Notes under the pieces: model-generated | Databases searched by the model: none | What the model was told of the DNA's origin: nothing | What the model saw: only the letters and a program-made list of their open reading frames with translations | Origin: Actinacidiphila acididurans | GTDB lineage: Bacteria > Actinomycetota > Actinomycetes > Streptomycetales > Streptomycetaceae | Reading direction: 5' to 3' | NCBI RefSeq assembly: GCF_016918855.1 | Contig: NZ_JADKYB010000006.1 | Span: 124,001-188,000, forward strand | DNA: 64,000 bases | Part shown: one piece after another, positions 17,308-25,445 of the stretch | Numbering within the stretch: the first letter of the stretch is position 1 | Layout of the letters: every line of letters starts with the position of its first letter | Position numbers and translations under genes: made by a program

Positions 17308-18552
17308 GTGCCGGAGCCGGGGCAGTCCGATGGGGCCCGGCAGCCCCGTGCCGCCACATCGCGTTCCGGCGAGGGCGTCTCCGGCGAGGGCATCTGCGGC
17401 GCGGACGACGAGGGCGCGGACTTCACCGCGCAGGAGATCGCGCGGGCGCGGGAGTTGCGGCGGGGGGTGGCGCCGGTCGCGTTGTGCGGGCGGGCGGTGT
17501 CGCTCGCGCTGATGCTGGTGCTCGGGCTGACGGCGGGCGGCGCGCATCTGGTGGGGGCGTTCGGCGGCGATTGGGCGGAGCGGGTGACGGGCGGCGCGGT
17601 CACGCTCGTGGTGCTGCCGCTGCTGCTGGGGCTGCCGTTCGGCGCCCGGGTGCGGGTGGTGCGGACCCGGTTCGGGCTGGTCACGCAGGGCTGGCGCGGC
17701 TGGGCGGTGGACCAGGCTCGCGGCCTGCTGATCTCGCTGCCGCTCGGCTTCGGCATGCTCTTCGCGCTGTACGGGCTGGCCGGCGTCACCCGCTGGTGGT
17801 GGATCTGGGCCGCGCTCGGGGCCGCCGTGGTGACCGTCGTGCTCTCCTTCCTGGCCCCCCTCCTCTTCGAGCCCCTCTTCAACCGCTTCACCCCGATGGA
17901 ACCCGGACCGCTGCGGGACGCGCTGCTCGCCCTGGCCCGGAAGGACGGCGTGGCCGTACGCGACGTGCTGGTGGCCGACGCCTCCCGCCGTACCACCGCC
18001 CTGAACGCGTACGTCTCCGGCTTCGGCGGCACCCGCCGGATCGTCGTCTACGACACCCTGCTGACCACCGCCGAGCCGCGCGAGGTCGAGCTGGTGGTCG
18101 CCCACGAGCTCGGCCATGTGGTGCACCGCGACGTGCTGCGCGGCACGGTCGCGGGCGCGCTCGCCTCGGCGGCGGGGGTGTGCCTGCTGGCCGCGCTGGT
18201 CACCTGGCACCCGCTGCTGTCCGCGGCGGGCGTCGGACGGTTCGCGGACCCGCGTTCGGCCTGGCTGCTCGCCGCGCTCGCCTCGGTCGGCGGTACCGTG
18301 GCCGGCCCGCTCGGCGCCGCGCTCAGCCGCCGCGTCGAGACCCGCGCGGACCGGCACGCCCTGGCCCTCACCGACGCCCCGGCCCCGTTCATCGCGATGC
18401 AGCGCCGCCTGACCCGTACCAATGTGGGCGAGCCCGACCCGCCGCGCCTGCTCCACCTGCTCCTGGGCACCCACCCGACGCCCTCCGCCCGGATTGCCCT
18501 GGCCCGTTCCTGGCCGGAGGGCGGCGCGGCGGCGGGCGGGGCCGGCGGCTGA
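17308..18552 (+). CDS. M48-family (Ste24/HtpX-like) membrane zinc metallopeptidase
   Basis: A protein of up to 414 residues from the GTG at 17308. Membrane segments lie at about 58-82, 88-108, 128-150, 155-180 and 280-330. VAHELGHVVH holds His266, Glu267 and His270; the third ligand Glu344 is in ETRADRHAL, the CAAX-protease/Ste24 signature. Role: proteolysis at the membrane, substrate unknown. The start is doubtful: no Shine-Dalgarno precedes 17308. An ATG at 17006 overlapping the upstream stop (ATGA) reads into the same Ala/Gly-rich peptide but is now out of frame because of the 101-bp repeat. The conserved part begins near FTAQEIARARELRRG (residue 40). Confidence 0.85.
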   Translation: MPEPGQSDGARQPRAATSRSGEGVSGEGICGADDEGADFTAQEIARARELRRGVAPVALCGRAVSLALMLVLGLTAGGAHLVGAFGGDWAERVTGGAVTLVVLPLLLGLPFGARVRVVRTRFGLVTQGWRGWAVDQARGLLISLPLGFGMLFALYGLAGVTRWWWIWAALGAAVVTVVLSFLAPLLFEPLFNRFTPMEPGPLRDALLALARKDGVAVRDVLVADASRRTTALNAYVSGFGGTRRIVVYDTLLTTAEPREVELVVAHELGHVVHRDVLRGTVAGALASAAGVCLLAALVTWHPLLSAAGVGRFADPRSAWLLAALASVGGTVAGPLGAALSRRVETRADRHALALTDAPAPFIAMQRRLTRTNVGEPDPPRLLHLLLGTHPTPSARIALARSWPEGGAAAGGAGG

Positions 18553-18560
18553 CCCCGGGG

Positions 18561-18695
18561 TCAGGGCCCTTCCGGGTCCCGGTCGGCGTCCGCGGCGGCC
18601 GGGTTTGCGGCGGCCTGGTTCGGACGGTCGACGTCCTGGCGGCGGAACTCCCGGCTCAGGGCGCTTCCGGCTCCCCGTCGGCGTCGACGGCGGCC
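18561..18695. repeat. Imperfect direct repeat covering the 3' end of the GntR gene
   Basis: About 40 bases from 18561 (TCAGGGCCCTTCCGGGTCCC onward) recur with several substitutions from 18656 (TCAGGGCGCTTCCGGCTCCC onward), period 95. On the minus strand both copies would end in a similar peptide (DADxxPExP, stop), so the gene's 3' end seems to have been duplicated and has diverged. Confidence 0.6.
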
Positions 18696-19468
18696 CGGCG
18701 TCCGGTGGCCGACGTCCCGGCCGCCGGGTGGACAGCCGCGGGCCGCCCGAGGGGCTGACCCGCGGCGGCCGGCTCCCAGCTGTCCGGGCTCGGGCCAGTC
18801 AGGCCCTCGGCGGTCAGCGTCAGGTGCCGGGCCAGCAGTTCCGCGGCCCTGTCGGCGTCCCGGGCCAGCGCCGCCTCCTCGAGTTGCCGGTGCTCGGTGG
18901 CGTGGTCCCGGTCCGGGGTGCGGAGCACCGACCAGCGCCGGGCCAGCTCACTCGCGGTCCACATCCGCTCGAAGGTGTCCAGCAGGACGCTGTTGCCGCA
19001 CCCCTCCAGCAGGGTCCGGTGGAAGGCGTGGTGCGCCCGCGACCAGGCCTCGCTGGGGTACCCGCCCTCCCCGGCCACGTACGGTGGCGTGCCGGCCAGG
19101 CGGTGGTGGGCCGCGCGCACCCGCGCCTCCCAGTCCAGGTCGCCGCGGGCGATCGCCATCCGCAGGGCGGCCGGCTCGACCGCCCGCCGGGCCTCGGCTG
19201 TCTCCTGCCAGCGGCGGTCGGAGAAGGCCGGGACGGCGAAGCCGCGGTTGGGCAGCCGGTCGGCGATGCCGTCGCCCACCGCCCGTAGCAGCGCCTCGCG
19301 CACCACCGCCAGGCTGACGCCGAGCGCGGTCGCCAGCTCCTGCGGCTTGAGGGCCTGGCCGGGCGTGAACTCGCCCCGCATGATGGCCCGGCGCAGGCGG
19401 GCGTACACCCGGTCGGAGAGCATCCGCTTCGCCGGGAGGCCGTCCGAGGTGTCCGCGGTCCCGTTCAT
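18656..19468 (-). CDS. GntR-family transcriptional regulator (FadR/FCD type)
   Basis: A 270-residue regulator. The winged helix-turn-helix spans about 17-80 (RVYARLRRAIMRGEFTPGQ, QELATALGVSLAVVREAL) and an all-helical FCD ligand domain spans about 95-230; its metal-site His residues are plausible (AHHAFHRTL, EHRQL). The tail is Ala/Gly/Pro-rich. The ATG at 19468 has TATCCT exactly six bases upstream and no Shine-Dalgarno, indicating leaderless mRNA. A palindrome at 19492-19509 overlaps the expected -35, so autorepression is likely. It is divergent from a PEBP-like gene, a candidate target. The ligand, usually a small organic acid, is unknown. Confidence 0.87.
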   Translation of the reverse strand: MNGTADTSDGLPAKRMLSDRVYARLRRAIMRGEFTPGQALKPQELATALGVSLAVVREALLRAVGDGIADRLPNRGFAVPAFSDRRWQETAEARRAVEPAALRMAIARGDLDWEARVRAAHHRLAGTPPYVAGEGGYPSEAWSRAHHAFHRTLLEGCGNSVLLDTFERMWTASELARRWSVLRTPDRDHATEHRQLEEAALARDADRAAELLARHLTLTAEGLTGPSPDSWEPAAAGQPLGRPAAVHPAAGTSATGRRAAVDADGEPEAP

Positions 19469-19474
19469 GCCGCC

Positions 19475-19509
19475 AGGATAGACGAAGGTCCCCGATAATC
19501 GATTATTGG
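19475..19509 (-). promoter_or_regulatory. gntR promoter with palindromic operator
   Basis: The operator CCGATAATCGATTATTGG (19492-19509) contains a perfect 12-bp palindrome ATAATCGATTAT, the type bound by FadR-subfamily GntR dimers. The minus-strand -10 TATCCT occupies 19475-19480 and the -35 position falls inside the operator, so bound regulator would block its own promoter and could also affect the divergent gene. Confidence 0.7.
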
Positions 19510-19798
19510 TGCTAAGGTCGATCATCGGTGGCGCCGCCGTCGGCACGGCAGCAGCTCCGCCCGGCTCCCGCGCCGTACGCGTACCCGGGACGCGGGCCTC
19601 CACCGGGCCCGCCGGACCCGTCGGCCCCGCGGCAGACCCCGGCACGATTCCCCGGCAGGCCGGCAGCGGACCGACCGGCCCCGGCGGACCGGCGGCACCG
19701 GCAGATCCGACCCGAGCAGTCCCCGCACCTCCGGCAAGCCCGCAGCACACAGACCCCAGCACACAGATCCGAGCAGACCTCCCGCAAGGAAGGACGCG
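19510..19798 (+). other. Long leader before the PEBP-like gene
   Basis: No gene is seen in these 289 bases. TAAGGT at 19513-19518 could be a -10 for the rightward transcript. The rest is GC-rich Pro/Arg-coding-like sequence with GCACACAGA repeats near 19745-19765. AAGGAAGGA just before the ATG at 19799 is the ribosome site. Confidence 0.4.
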
Positions 19799-20341
19799 AT
19801 GAGCGCCAACGATCCCTTCGCCCGTCTTCCCGAGGTACCCGCCTTCACCGTCACCAGCACCACGGTGGCCGACGGCGACGCCTGGGCCGCCGAGCAGATG
19901 TCCGGCATCTTCGGCGTGCCCGGCGGCAAGGACGTCTCGCCCCAGCTCACCTGGAGCGGCGCCCCCGAGGGCACCAAGAGCTACGCCGTGACCGTGTACG
20001 ACCCGGACGCCCCGACCGGCTCCGGCTTCTGGCACTGGGCGGTGGCCGACATCCCGGCGACCGTCACCGAACTGCCCGAGGGCGCGGGCGACGAGGCCGG
20101 TGCCGGCCTGCCCGCGGGTGCCTACCAGATCCCCAACGACGCCCGCCTCGCCCGCTTCATCGGTGCCGCCCCGCCGGCCGGCCACGGCACGCACCGGTAC
20201 TTCGTCGTGGTCCACGCCCTCGACGTCGAGACCATCGGCGTCCCGGCCGAGGCCACTTCCGCCTTCCTCGGCTTCAACATCACGAGCCACGTGCTCGGCC
20301 GCGCGTCCCTCATGGCCACCGCGGAGATCCCCGCCGCCTGA
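19799..20341 (+). CDS. YbhB/YbcL family (PEBP / Raf-kinase-inhibitor-like) protein
   Basis: A 180-residue cytosolic protein of the phosphatidylethanolamine-binding-protein fold. Diagnostic segments are DVSPQLTWSGAPEGTKSYAVTVYDPDAPTG split across strands, FWHWAVADIP, and the distal THRYFVVVHALD with FNITSHVLGRA. The DPDAP and HW residues form the anion pocket. Bacterial members have no firmly established role. It is divergent from the GntR regulator and may be controlled by it through the shared palindrome. Length and start (AAGGAAGGA, ATG) are normal for the family. Confidence 0.92.
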   Translation: MSANDPFARLPEVPAFTVTSTTVADGDAWAAEQMSGIFGVPGGKDVSPQLTWSGAPEGTKSYAVTVYDPDAPTGSGFWHWAVADIPATVTELPEGAGDEAGAGLPAGAYQIPNDARLARFIGAAPPAGHGTHRYFVVVHALDVETIGVPAEATSAFLGFNITSHVLGRASLMATAEIPAA

Positions 20342-20393
20342 GCCTGAGCCTGGGCCGACGCCCGCCTCGGGCCCGACCGTCAGCCGTCGCTGG

Positions 20394-21674
20394 TCACCGC
20401 GTCGTGATCAGCGACGGCGGCGTCTCGCCGGCGCCGCGGGCCCGGCGCTGCAACGGCTGCAGGACCGGGCTGTGCACCGTGGACGCCCACAGCCGGCGGC
20501 AGGCGATGACCGAGGCCGCGACCAGCAGACCGTTGCGAATCGTCAGCAGCAGCACGCCCCACTTGTCGCTGGCCGCCACGTGCGAGAAGAAAACCGGGAA
20601 CTCCAGGGTGGTGAAGAAGGTCGCCACCAGGGTCAGTCGCACCGGCAGCCGCAGCACCGAGCCGGGCATCATCCGGCACACCGCGCCGATCCCGATCAGC
20701 CACACCATGTACTGCGGGCTGATCACCCGGCTGGTCGTGGTGAACACCAGCAGCGCGGTGAAGGCGGCATCGTACGGCGTCGCGTCGCTGAACGTGCGGG
20801 CCCGCAGCCGCCACACCACCAGCCAGCACAGCGCCAGCACGCTGAGCGCGAGGGCCGCCCAGCTCACCATGTGCACGTGCCGGCCCAGGAACTCCACCGA
20901 GCCGTAGTGCATGGCCGGCTGGCCGTGCCAGCCCAGGTGCCGGGCCACGTGGAAGACCATCGCGCCCAGCGACTCCACCTCGGTGCCGCGGTCGCGCTGG
21001 AAGGTCAGGAAGGAGAACGCCCCCGGCATCGCGACGGCGAACGCGACGCCGACCACCGCCGCCGTCCCCACCCCCCAGGACCAGGCCCGCCGGGTGGGCC
21101 TGCCGCGCGGCGTGCCGGTGAGCACCAGCAGCGGCCACACCTTGAGCATCGTGCCCACCCCGGCCAGCAGCCCGGCCACCCGCGGCCGTCGGCGCAGCTC
21201 CAGCAGCGCCAGCATGCCCACGGCGGTCACCATCACGTCGTACCTCGCGAAGACCACCGGACCGGCGACCGTCACCCCGACCACCCACACCCACGCCCCG
21301 GCCGCCGGCCGCGCCCGGCCCCGCCCGTACACCAGCAGCATCACCGTCACGGCCGCGTCGGTGAGCAGCGCCAACACGAAGAACGCGTTCACGTAGCTCA
21401 GGAAGGGCAGCACCACCGGGGCCATTAGCACCGCCGCCGCGCCCGGCGGGTACTGCCACGTCACGTCCTCCGACGGGAACGAGCCCGAGCGCAGCACCGG
21501 ATACCACTGCTGATAGACGTCGTGCACGTCGTTCAGCACGAACTGCCCGGGAAACGGCACGGCCCGGAAGACGAACAGCATCAGCACGGCCCGGGTGACG
21601 GCCCAGGCCAGCACCACCCCGGCCGGCCCGCGAAGCCGTGCCCCGATATGGGTATTTCTCACAATACGCATCAT
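20394..21674 (-). CDS. Glycosyltransferase family 87-like (DUF2029) polytopic membrane protein
   Basis: A 426-residue protein with about 10-12 hydrophobic segments. The start is set at the ATG-ATG pair (21674/21671), since upstream codons give only Gly/Pro/Arg. Near residue 50 the extracytoplasmic loop LNDVHDVYQQWYPVL and later WQYPPGAAAVLMAP (YPPG motif) are typical of actinobacterial GT-C enzymes that use polyprenyl-phosphate sugars to extend mannan or arabinan chains. In related genomes it is next to the GT4 gene now at 37 kb, so the intervening 15 kb is an insertion. A paired role in cell-envelope glycan synthesis is inference. Confidence 0.8.
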   Translation of the reverse strand: MMRIVRNTHIGARLRGPAGVVLAWAVTRAVLMLFVFRAVPFPGQFVLNDVHDVYQQWYPVLRSGSFPSEDVTWQYPPGAAAVLMAPVVLPFLSYVNAFFVLALLTDAAVTVMLLVYGRGRARPAAGAWVWVVGVTVAGPVVFARYDVMVTAVGMLALLELRRRPRVAGLLAGVGTMLKVWPLLVLTGTPRGRPTRRAWSWGVGTAAVVGVAFAVAMPGAFSFLTFQRDRGTEVESLGAMVFHVARHLGWHGQPAMHYGSVEFLGRHVHMVSWAALALSVLALCWLVVWRLRARTFSDATPYDAAFTALLVFTTTSRVISPQYMVWLIGIGAVCRMMPGSVLRLPVRLTLVATFFTTLEFPVFFSHVAASDKWGVLLLTIRNGLLVAASVIACRRLWASTVHSPVLQPLQRRARGAGETPPSLITTR

Positions 21675-21916
21675 GCGTCCCCCGCCGACCCCACCGCCGC
21701 ACGGACGCGACCGCGGCACCCACCCGGGTGAACGGACACCCCCGTGCGCCGACCGAGTACTGTCGGCGGGGATGGACCGGGGTCAAGCCATGTGACCTTT
21801 CCGCTTCCCTTGGTCGGCCCGGATCTTCACGGGCTATCGTCGTCGCCGGTGGCACGTCACGCGTTGCCGGTGTTCGCGCGACGGTAGAGGGCGCACGATG
21901 GGGGAACGCGGCCGTC

Positions 21917-22837
21917 ATGGCATCTGGATCTGACCTCGGCTCAGGTGCGGGATTCACGTCGGCTTCTGCCGCCCGGGTGATGGCGTCGGCCTGCCGCGCG
22001 GCGGGGCTGGACGGTAAGGGCGCGGAGCTGATCCGATTCGGGGAGAACGCGCTGTACCGGCTGGCCGCTGCTCCGGTGGTGGTGCGGGTGGCGCGGGGGC
22101 CGGCGTACTTGGCGTCGGTACGGCGTGAGGTCGCGGTGTCGCGCTGGCTGGCGGGTGAGGGGTTCGCGGCCGTGCGGGTGGTGGAGGACGTGGAGCAGCC
22201 GGTGGTGGTGGAGGGGCATCCGGTGACGTTCTGGCATCTGATCGAGGATGCGGGGCGGTCGGCGTCGTACGGGGAACTGGGAGCGGTGCTGCGGGAGCTG
22301 CACGGTCTGGTGCCGCCGGACGGCTTGGAGCTGCCGGGGTTCGATGCCTTTGGACGGGCCGATCGTCGTATCGAGTTGGCCGAGGGGATATCGGAGGACG
22401 ATCGGGTGTTCCTGCGCAAGCGGCGGCGGGAGCTTGCGGACCGCTTGGCGGGGCTGGCCTTCGACTCGGGGCGGGGGCCGGTGCACGGGGATGCGCACAC
22501 CGACAATCTGATGGTGGACCGGCGCGGGCGGCTGCATCTGATCGACCTGGAGAACTTCTGCGTGGACCGCCCGGAGTGGGATCTTGTGGTGGCTGCGCAT
22601 GAGTACGACCGGTTGGGGTGGGTGAGCGGTGAGCAGTACGCGGCGTTCGTCGGGGGGTACGGGCGGGATCTGCGGGAGTGGCCCGGGTTCGGGGTGCTGG
22701 CCGCGATCCAGGAGTTCAAGATGACCACGTGGCTGATGCAGAACGTCGCGGAGGGGCAGCACGTGGCGGACGAAGTGAAGGTGCGGCTGGCCTCGCTGCG
22801 GGACGACGACGCGCCGCGGAACTGGCAGCCGTACTGA
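21917..22837 (+). CDS. APH-family phosphotransferase (aminoglycoside/choline kinase fold)
   Basis: A 306-residue kinase-like protein. The catalytic loop VHGDAHTDNLMVD has His190, Asp192 and Asn197, and HLIDLEN (Asp210) is the metal-binding DFG equivalent. The N-lobe has FGENALYRLAAAPVVVRV, a nucleotide-loop region with the expected basic residue only as Arg. The substrate is not predictable; many Streptomyces members beside XRE regulators are not resistance proteins. The ATG at 21917 follows a poor ribosome site. The A/T and codon usage are like the host, so it may be an old resident of the element. It faces the 117-residue protein gene. Confidence 0.8.
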   Translation: MASGSDLGSGAGFTSASAARVMASACRAAGLDGKGAELIRFGENALYRLAAAPVVVRVARGPAYLASVRREVAVSRWLAGEGFAAVRVVEDVEQPVVVEGHPVTFWHLIEDAGRSASYGELGAVLRELHGLVPPDGLELPGFDAFGRADRRIELAEGISEDDRVFLRKRRRELADRLAGLAFDSGRGPVHGDAHTDNLMVDRRGRLHLIDLENFCVDRPEWDLVVAAHEYDRLGWVSGEQYAAFVGGYGRDLREWPGFGVLAAIQEFKMTTWLMQNVAEGQHVADEVKVRLASLRDDDAPRNWQPY

Positions 22838-22848
22838 CGGGTTGAGCG

Positions 22849-23202
22849 TCAGGCTTCTGGCTGCGTTGGGGCTGAGGGGAGAAGGCTGCGATGGTCGTGC
22901 ATGGGTGGGCGATGCAGTACCTCGATGTACATGATCCGTCCGTACACGACGTCCAGGACCAGCATGCCTTTTGAGGGCAGGAGCGGCACGCACCGATGGC
23001 CCTCGCCGTACGGCTGTCCTTCCGGATGGACCGCCGTATGGATGCTCTGACAGAAATCGTCGCCGCAGTCGCACATGGCAACGAGACGAACATCCCGCAC
23101 GCAGATGGCCAGCTCGTTCTCGCCTTCGACCTCCAAGAGAGAGACCAGCTCGTCGATGAGGTCGGGGAAAACGTCCCGTACGAGGGCATCGTCCTGCTCC
23201 AT
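22849..23202 (-). CDS. Conserved hypothetical protein with CDCGDDFC motif
   Basis: A 117-residue protein, not assigned to a named family. It is acidic at the N-terminus (EQDDALVRDVFPDLIDELVSLL) and contains MCDCGDDFCQSIHT, three Cys plus His that could bind zinc or just be structural, followed by a beta-rich segment (GMLVLDVVYGRIMYIEVLHRP). The ATG is well placed. It ends 11 bp from the end of the phosphotransferase gene on the opposite strand. Similar CGCGDDFC proteins occur widely in Streptomyces as singletons. Function unknown. Confidence 0.65.
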   Translation of the reverse strand: MEQDDALVRDVFPDLIDELVSLLEVEGENELAICVRDVRLVAMCDCGDDFCQSIHTAVHPEGQPYGEGHRCVPLLPSKGMLVLDVVYGRIMYIEVLHRPPMHDHRSLLPSAPTQPEA

Positions 23203-23307
23203 GCCGGAAGGTTAGCCCGAGGATCACGTACGAGCAGCGTCAACAGAGCGAGGAACCCCCGCGCGGCCTCCCGCCAGCAGAACCGCGCGCCCGGCTGAAG
23301 TGGCGCG

Positions 23308-24675
23308 CTACTCCTCCAGTTCGGCGCGGGCCGTGGCGACCTTCTCGTTGAACGCGGCCACCACCGGTGCGGCGGCGTAGGGGCTGATCTCCTGCTGGAA
23401 GTCCTCGACGTAGCGGACGAACCGCGCGGACTGCAAGGACTCGCCTTCGTCCACCGCGAGGCCGGCCGTGCTCACGGCACCTTCGAGGTCGCCGTTCAGG
23501 AGTCGGCTTTGCGCGAGGACCATGCGGCAGAAGCCGAGGGTGCGGGCGTACTGGGGGTCGGTGCGGGCGACGGCTTGTTCGGCGAATCGCAGGGATTCGG
23601 CGGGGCGTTTGAGGTCGCGGAAGCAGTGGCTGAACTCGCCGATTATCTCGGCCTCGTCCACGTAGGCCAGGTATTCGGGGTCCTGGGCGGTGCCGGCCTT
23701 CTCGAAGAACGTCTCGGCTTCGTTCATGGCGCGGGAGGCGCCGGTGAGGTCTCCCGCGCTGGACAGGGCCCGGGCTTCGTGGGCGGCGAAGATCGCTTGG
23801 GCGCGCGGGGTGGCTTGGCCCCGGCCGCCTTCGAGGGCGGCGCGGGCGAGTTGCGCGGCGCGCACGGTCTGGCCGAGGTAGTTCGCCTGGTGGCTCATGT
23901 TGGCCAGGATGGTCGCGCCCATGAGCCGGTCGTCGATGACCTGGGTGAGGCGTAAGCCGGACAGGAAGTACCGGTGGGCCAAGGCGTGGTTGCCGATGTC
24001 GTACGCGGTCCAGCCGAGGACTTCGGCGATCTCGGCGGCTGCCGCGAACAGGGCGGTGCCCACCTTCTGGCTGTAGCTTGCGCTGAGCAGGGGCAGGACT
24101 TCGTGCCGGAAGTAGTGCCGCAGTGTGGTGTGGCCGTGCCCTCCGCCGTACAGGAAGTCCAGCCGGGCGAACATCTCGGCGGCGGTGCGGATGGCCATGA
24201 CGTCGCGCATGCCGACCCGGCGGCTCGCCGGTGCGTCGGTGGTCAGTCCGTCCGGGCGGGAGATCATCCAGGAGAACACGGCGGAGCTGATATCGCTGTC
24301 CGCGGCGGGCACGACGGCGGAGGGCGCGGAGTCCGGCGCCTGCTGTGTCAGGCCGTCCAGGGTCGCCAAGGCGTCGGCCAGTGACGCGGGGTAGCTCACG
24401 CTCGGCTGCTCCGACCGTGCGGTGTCGCCGAAGAATCCCAGGTCGGCGGGGCTGACACGCCGGTTGAGCTTGGCGCTGAGGGCGTCGGCCATGATCGCTG
24501 CGGCCTTGGACTGGATGCCCGTGCCGTCGCGCCAGCGCTGAACGGACACATGCGTGGTGCCCAGGTCGGTGCCCCGTAGCGCCGCGATGTCCCGCATGCG
24601 CTTGGCCAGCCCCTTGTTGGACACTCCGGCTTCCGCCATGAGCGCGATCAGGTGTTCGTTGGGATTCCGGCTCAT
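23308..24675 (-). CDS. XRE-type regulator with C-terminal TPR-like repeats
   Basis: A 455-residue protein. The N-terminal 60 residues form a helix-turn-helix (NKGLAKRMRDIAALRG, TTHVSVQRWRDG). The remainder is helical with repeated TPR-like pairs, for example ARAIFAAHEARALSSAGDLTGA and ARTLFGCR-type segments between about 250 and 430. Proteins of this form are abundant in streptomycetes, usually beside one or more small acidic proteins, and may act as peptide-responsive regulators (inference). The ATG at 24675 has GGAGG immediately adjacent, unusually close, so the true start could differ by a few codons. It is divergent from the 124-residue gene, sharing a spacer with inverted repeats. Confidence 0.83.
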   Translation of the reverse strand: MSRNPNEHLIALMAEAGVSNKGLAKRMRDIAALRGTDLGTTHVSVQRWRDGTGIQSKAAAIMADALSAKLNRRVSPADLGFFGDTARSEQPSVSYPASLADALATLDGLTQQAPDSAPSAVVPAADSDISSAVFSWMISRPDGLTTDAPASRRVGMRDVMAIRTAAEMFARLDFLYGGGHGHTTLRHYFRHEVLPLLSASYSQKVGTALFAAAAEIAEVLGWTAYDIGNHALAHRYFLSGLRLTQVIDDRLMGATILANMSHQANYLGQTVRAAQLARAALEGGRGQATPRAQAIFAAHEARALSSAGDLTGASRAMNEAETFFEKAGTAQDPEYLAYVDEAEIIGEFSHCFRDLKRPAESLRFAEQAVARTDPQYARTLGFCRMVLAQSRLLNGDLEGAVSTAGLAVDEGESLQSARFVRYVEDFQQEISPYAAAPVVAAFNEKVATARAELEE

Positions 24676-24732
24676 CCTCCGCCACCCCTTGCTGACAGCC
24701 GGTGCCCATGGTGTCACAGGACGCTGATCTCC

Positions 24733-24796
24733 GGGGGGTTCATTTCTGGACCCCCCTTGACGTGCCAGGTGTTCGCGTGAACCCCCTGGTGAACAC
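24733..24796. promoter_or_regulatory. Inverted repeats between the XRE regulator and its divergent neighbour
   Basis: Two structures lie in the spacer: GGGGGGTT...GACCCCCC (24733-24756), an eight-pair hairpin, and GTGTTC (24769-24774) with GAACAC (24791-24796), a dyad separated by 16 bases. They are candidate operator sites for the XRE protein; no binding consensus is known to me. Confidence 0.35.
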
Positions 24797-24944
24797 TCCC
24801 GGTCGGGCCGGCGCAGGAATTGACTGTCGTCATCGGTCATCGCTCCGTTGCCGAACCTCCAAAGGATGCGCTGATGACGAAATCCGATTGTCTTTCCCCG
24901 GGCCGGAGCCCCCGCGCCCCCTCATCGGCCCCGGGGGCCACCTC

Positions 24945-25319
24945 ATGATGCGGCGGCTCCCGTGGACCACGGAGAACGGCACGCCGTGCTACCTGAACTC
25001 CGGCGACAGCAGCTCGTCGTTCCTGTCGAACCTCGCTGACGGAATCGAGTCCGTACAGCTCGGAATGGGCGGCGAACTCATCGACTACGTCCAGGGGATG
25101 CTGGCGGCCGGCGAGCACGCCGAGAGCGAATGGCGCTACGTGGTCACCGCCCTGTGCAGGGCCTTGCAGGAGGTGATCCGCGTCGCCGAAAGCCGCGGCG
25201 AACGCCTCGGCCCTGCCGGTGAATCCGACACCGAGGCGGCCCGTGCAGCGCGCGCCGTCATCGACCGGTCGTTCCTCAAGGCCGGTGCCCGTACGGCTAC
25301 CGCCCGCGACCTCACCTGA
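24945..25319 (+). CDS. Small conserved Streptomyces protein, XRE-linked
   Basis: A 124-residue protein starting MMRRLPWTTENGTPCYL. This opening, and the ESVQLGMGGELIDYVQ helix, recur in many actinomycete proteins encoded next to XRE-type regulators, but I know no assigned function. It is mostly helical and acidic at its centre, with no signal peptide. It reads away from the XRE gene across the dyad-rich spacer, so it is a likely partner or target. The two adjacent ATG codons (24945, 24948) are equally possible starts. Confidence 0.7.
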   Translation: MMRRLPWTTENGTPCYLNSGDSSSSFLSNLADGIESVQLGMGGELIDYVQGMLAAGEHAESEWRYVVTALCRALQEVIRVAESRGERLGPAGESDTEAARAARAVIDRSFLKAGARTATARDLT

Positions 25320-25445
25320 TCTCCCGCCCCGGCCGGACACTTCCCTTCCGGCGCCGGTCACGCCGGGACCGGCCGGGGGCGGGTCCTTCACCACACCGCA
25401 GGCGGCACCGGACCGGGCGCCGCCACTGACAGAAGAAGCCTGATC

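Noticed and set aside
21917..22837. Aminoglycoside resistance gene
   Set aside because: APH fold only; substrate loops not recognisable and context is regulatory cargo, not resistance.
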